Source: CAVPJC01 sp963705155 (GTDB lineage: Bacteria; Chloroflexota; Anaerolineae; Anaerolineales; UBA4823). From it: a stretch of DNA of 64,000 nt. A program made the position numbers and the translations under genes. The notes under the pieces are model-generated. The model was given only the letters and a program-made list of their open reading frames with translations. It ran no database searches and was not told the DNA's origin. This document shows, piece by piece, positions 63,855 through 64,000 of this stretch (the first letter of the stretch is position 1; the number at the start of each line of letters is the position of its first letter). Where the stretch lies: the NCBI GenBank assembly GCA_963705155.1, contig CAVPJC010000022.1, positions 248,001 to 312,000 on the forward strand, read 5' to 3'.

Positions 63855-64000
63855 ATGCAAAAATCCCAACTTCTGGCGCGTATCTTGAGCACTCGGGCAG
63901 ACCTGGAAGCCTGCCTTGGACAAATTCCGGAACATCTCTGGGAAAAGGCGAATGTGTGCGGCGAATGGACGGCTAAAGATGTGCTGGCGCATATCACCTG
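63855..64000 (+). CDS. DinB-like four-helix protein, 5' part
   Basis: 48 codons before the window ends: MQKSQLLARILSTRADLEAC, then LEKAN-like LWEKANVCGEWTAKDVLAHI. The pattern GEWTAKDVLAHI is the start of the DinB/ClbS/maleylpyruvate-isomerase N-terminal fold, with His as a metal ligand. Function beyond the fold cannot be told from this part. Confidence 0.6.
   Translation, partial: MQKSQLLARILSTRADLEACLGQIPEHLWEKANVCGEWTAKDVLAHIT

Noticed and set aside
1..64000. CRISPR array
   Set aside because: No series of short direct repeats with regular spacers was seen; the only repeats are palindromes, the duplicated binding-protein domain and low-complexity Thr/Pro codons.

Overview
The window looks like a GC-rich Chloroflexota genome, most likely class Anaerolineae. 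The evidence is two 'YYY family' (DUF2298) membrane proteins, a family known mainly from Chloroflexi and archaea; Thr/Pro-rich TPR proteins; a TtuA-type tRNA thiolase beside a ubiquitin-like sulfur carrier; and type I glutamine synthetase. Assignment is by gene content only. Many conserved genes, including glnA and lepA, are broken by single-base indels, mostly +1 insertions, while neighbours are intact. The simplest reading is uncorrected assembly error, so I join the pieces and say where each frame breaks.

Layout. 1-4.0 kb: DUF2270 end, tRNA-Sec, M50 protease, TPR protein. 4.0-7.7 kb: a graveyard of decayed transposases and one REP-like palindrome. 7.7-15.1 kb: FmdB-type zinc ribbon, glnA, queuosine-precursor transporter, a PIN fragment, and a leftward cluster of alpha/beta hydrolase, acyl-CoA ligase, hydrolase, ubiquitin-like carrier and TtuA. 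15.2-21.3 kb: zinc ribbon protein, universal stress protein, a zinc-ribbon/L12-like/NHL membrane protein, pentapeptide protein, cysteine hydrolase, and an ECF sigma/anti-sigma/membrane protein operon. 21.3-29.3 kb: assorted enzymes and an ABC-2 type exporter. 29.3-33.8 kb: a sugar ABC importer whose binding protein is a fused tandem duplicate. 34.1-38.5 kb: a response regulator facing a hybrid histidine kinase, and a phosphodiester glycosidase. 38.5-44.5 kb: TlyA, M20 peptidase, DUF1385 protein, WS/DGAT acyltransferase, and an acetamidase/formamidase preceded by a structured leader. 44.5-45.8 kb: RAYT remnant with REP-like palindromes and an IS1-family element. 45.9-63.8 kb: lepA, then a co-directional envelope glycosylation cluster (flippase-like protein, GT4, two methyltransferases, GT39, GT39-YYY fusion, YYY protein, secreted alpha/beta hydrolase). 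The right edge cuts a DinB-like gene.

The most unusual items are the double-headed solute-binding protein, the nested-stem leader ending at the Shine-Dalgarno of the acetamidase gene, the L7/L12-like repeats in a membrane NHL protein, the REP/RAYT pair and the giant GT39-YYY fusion.
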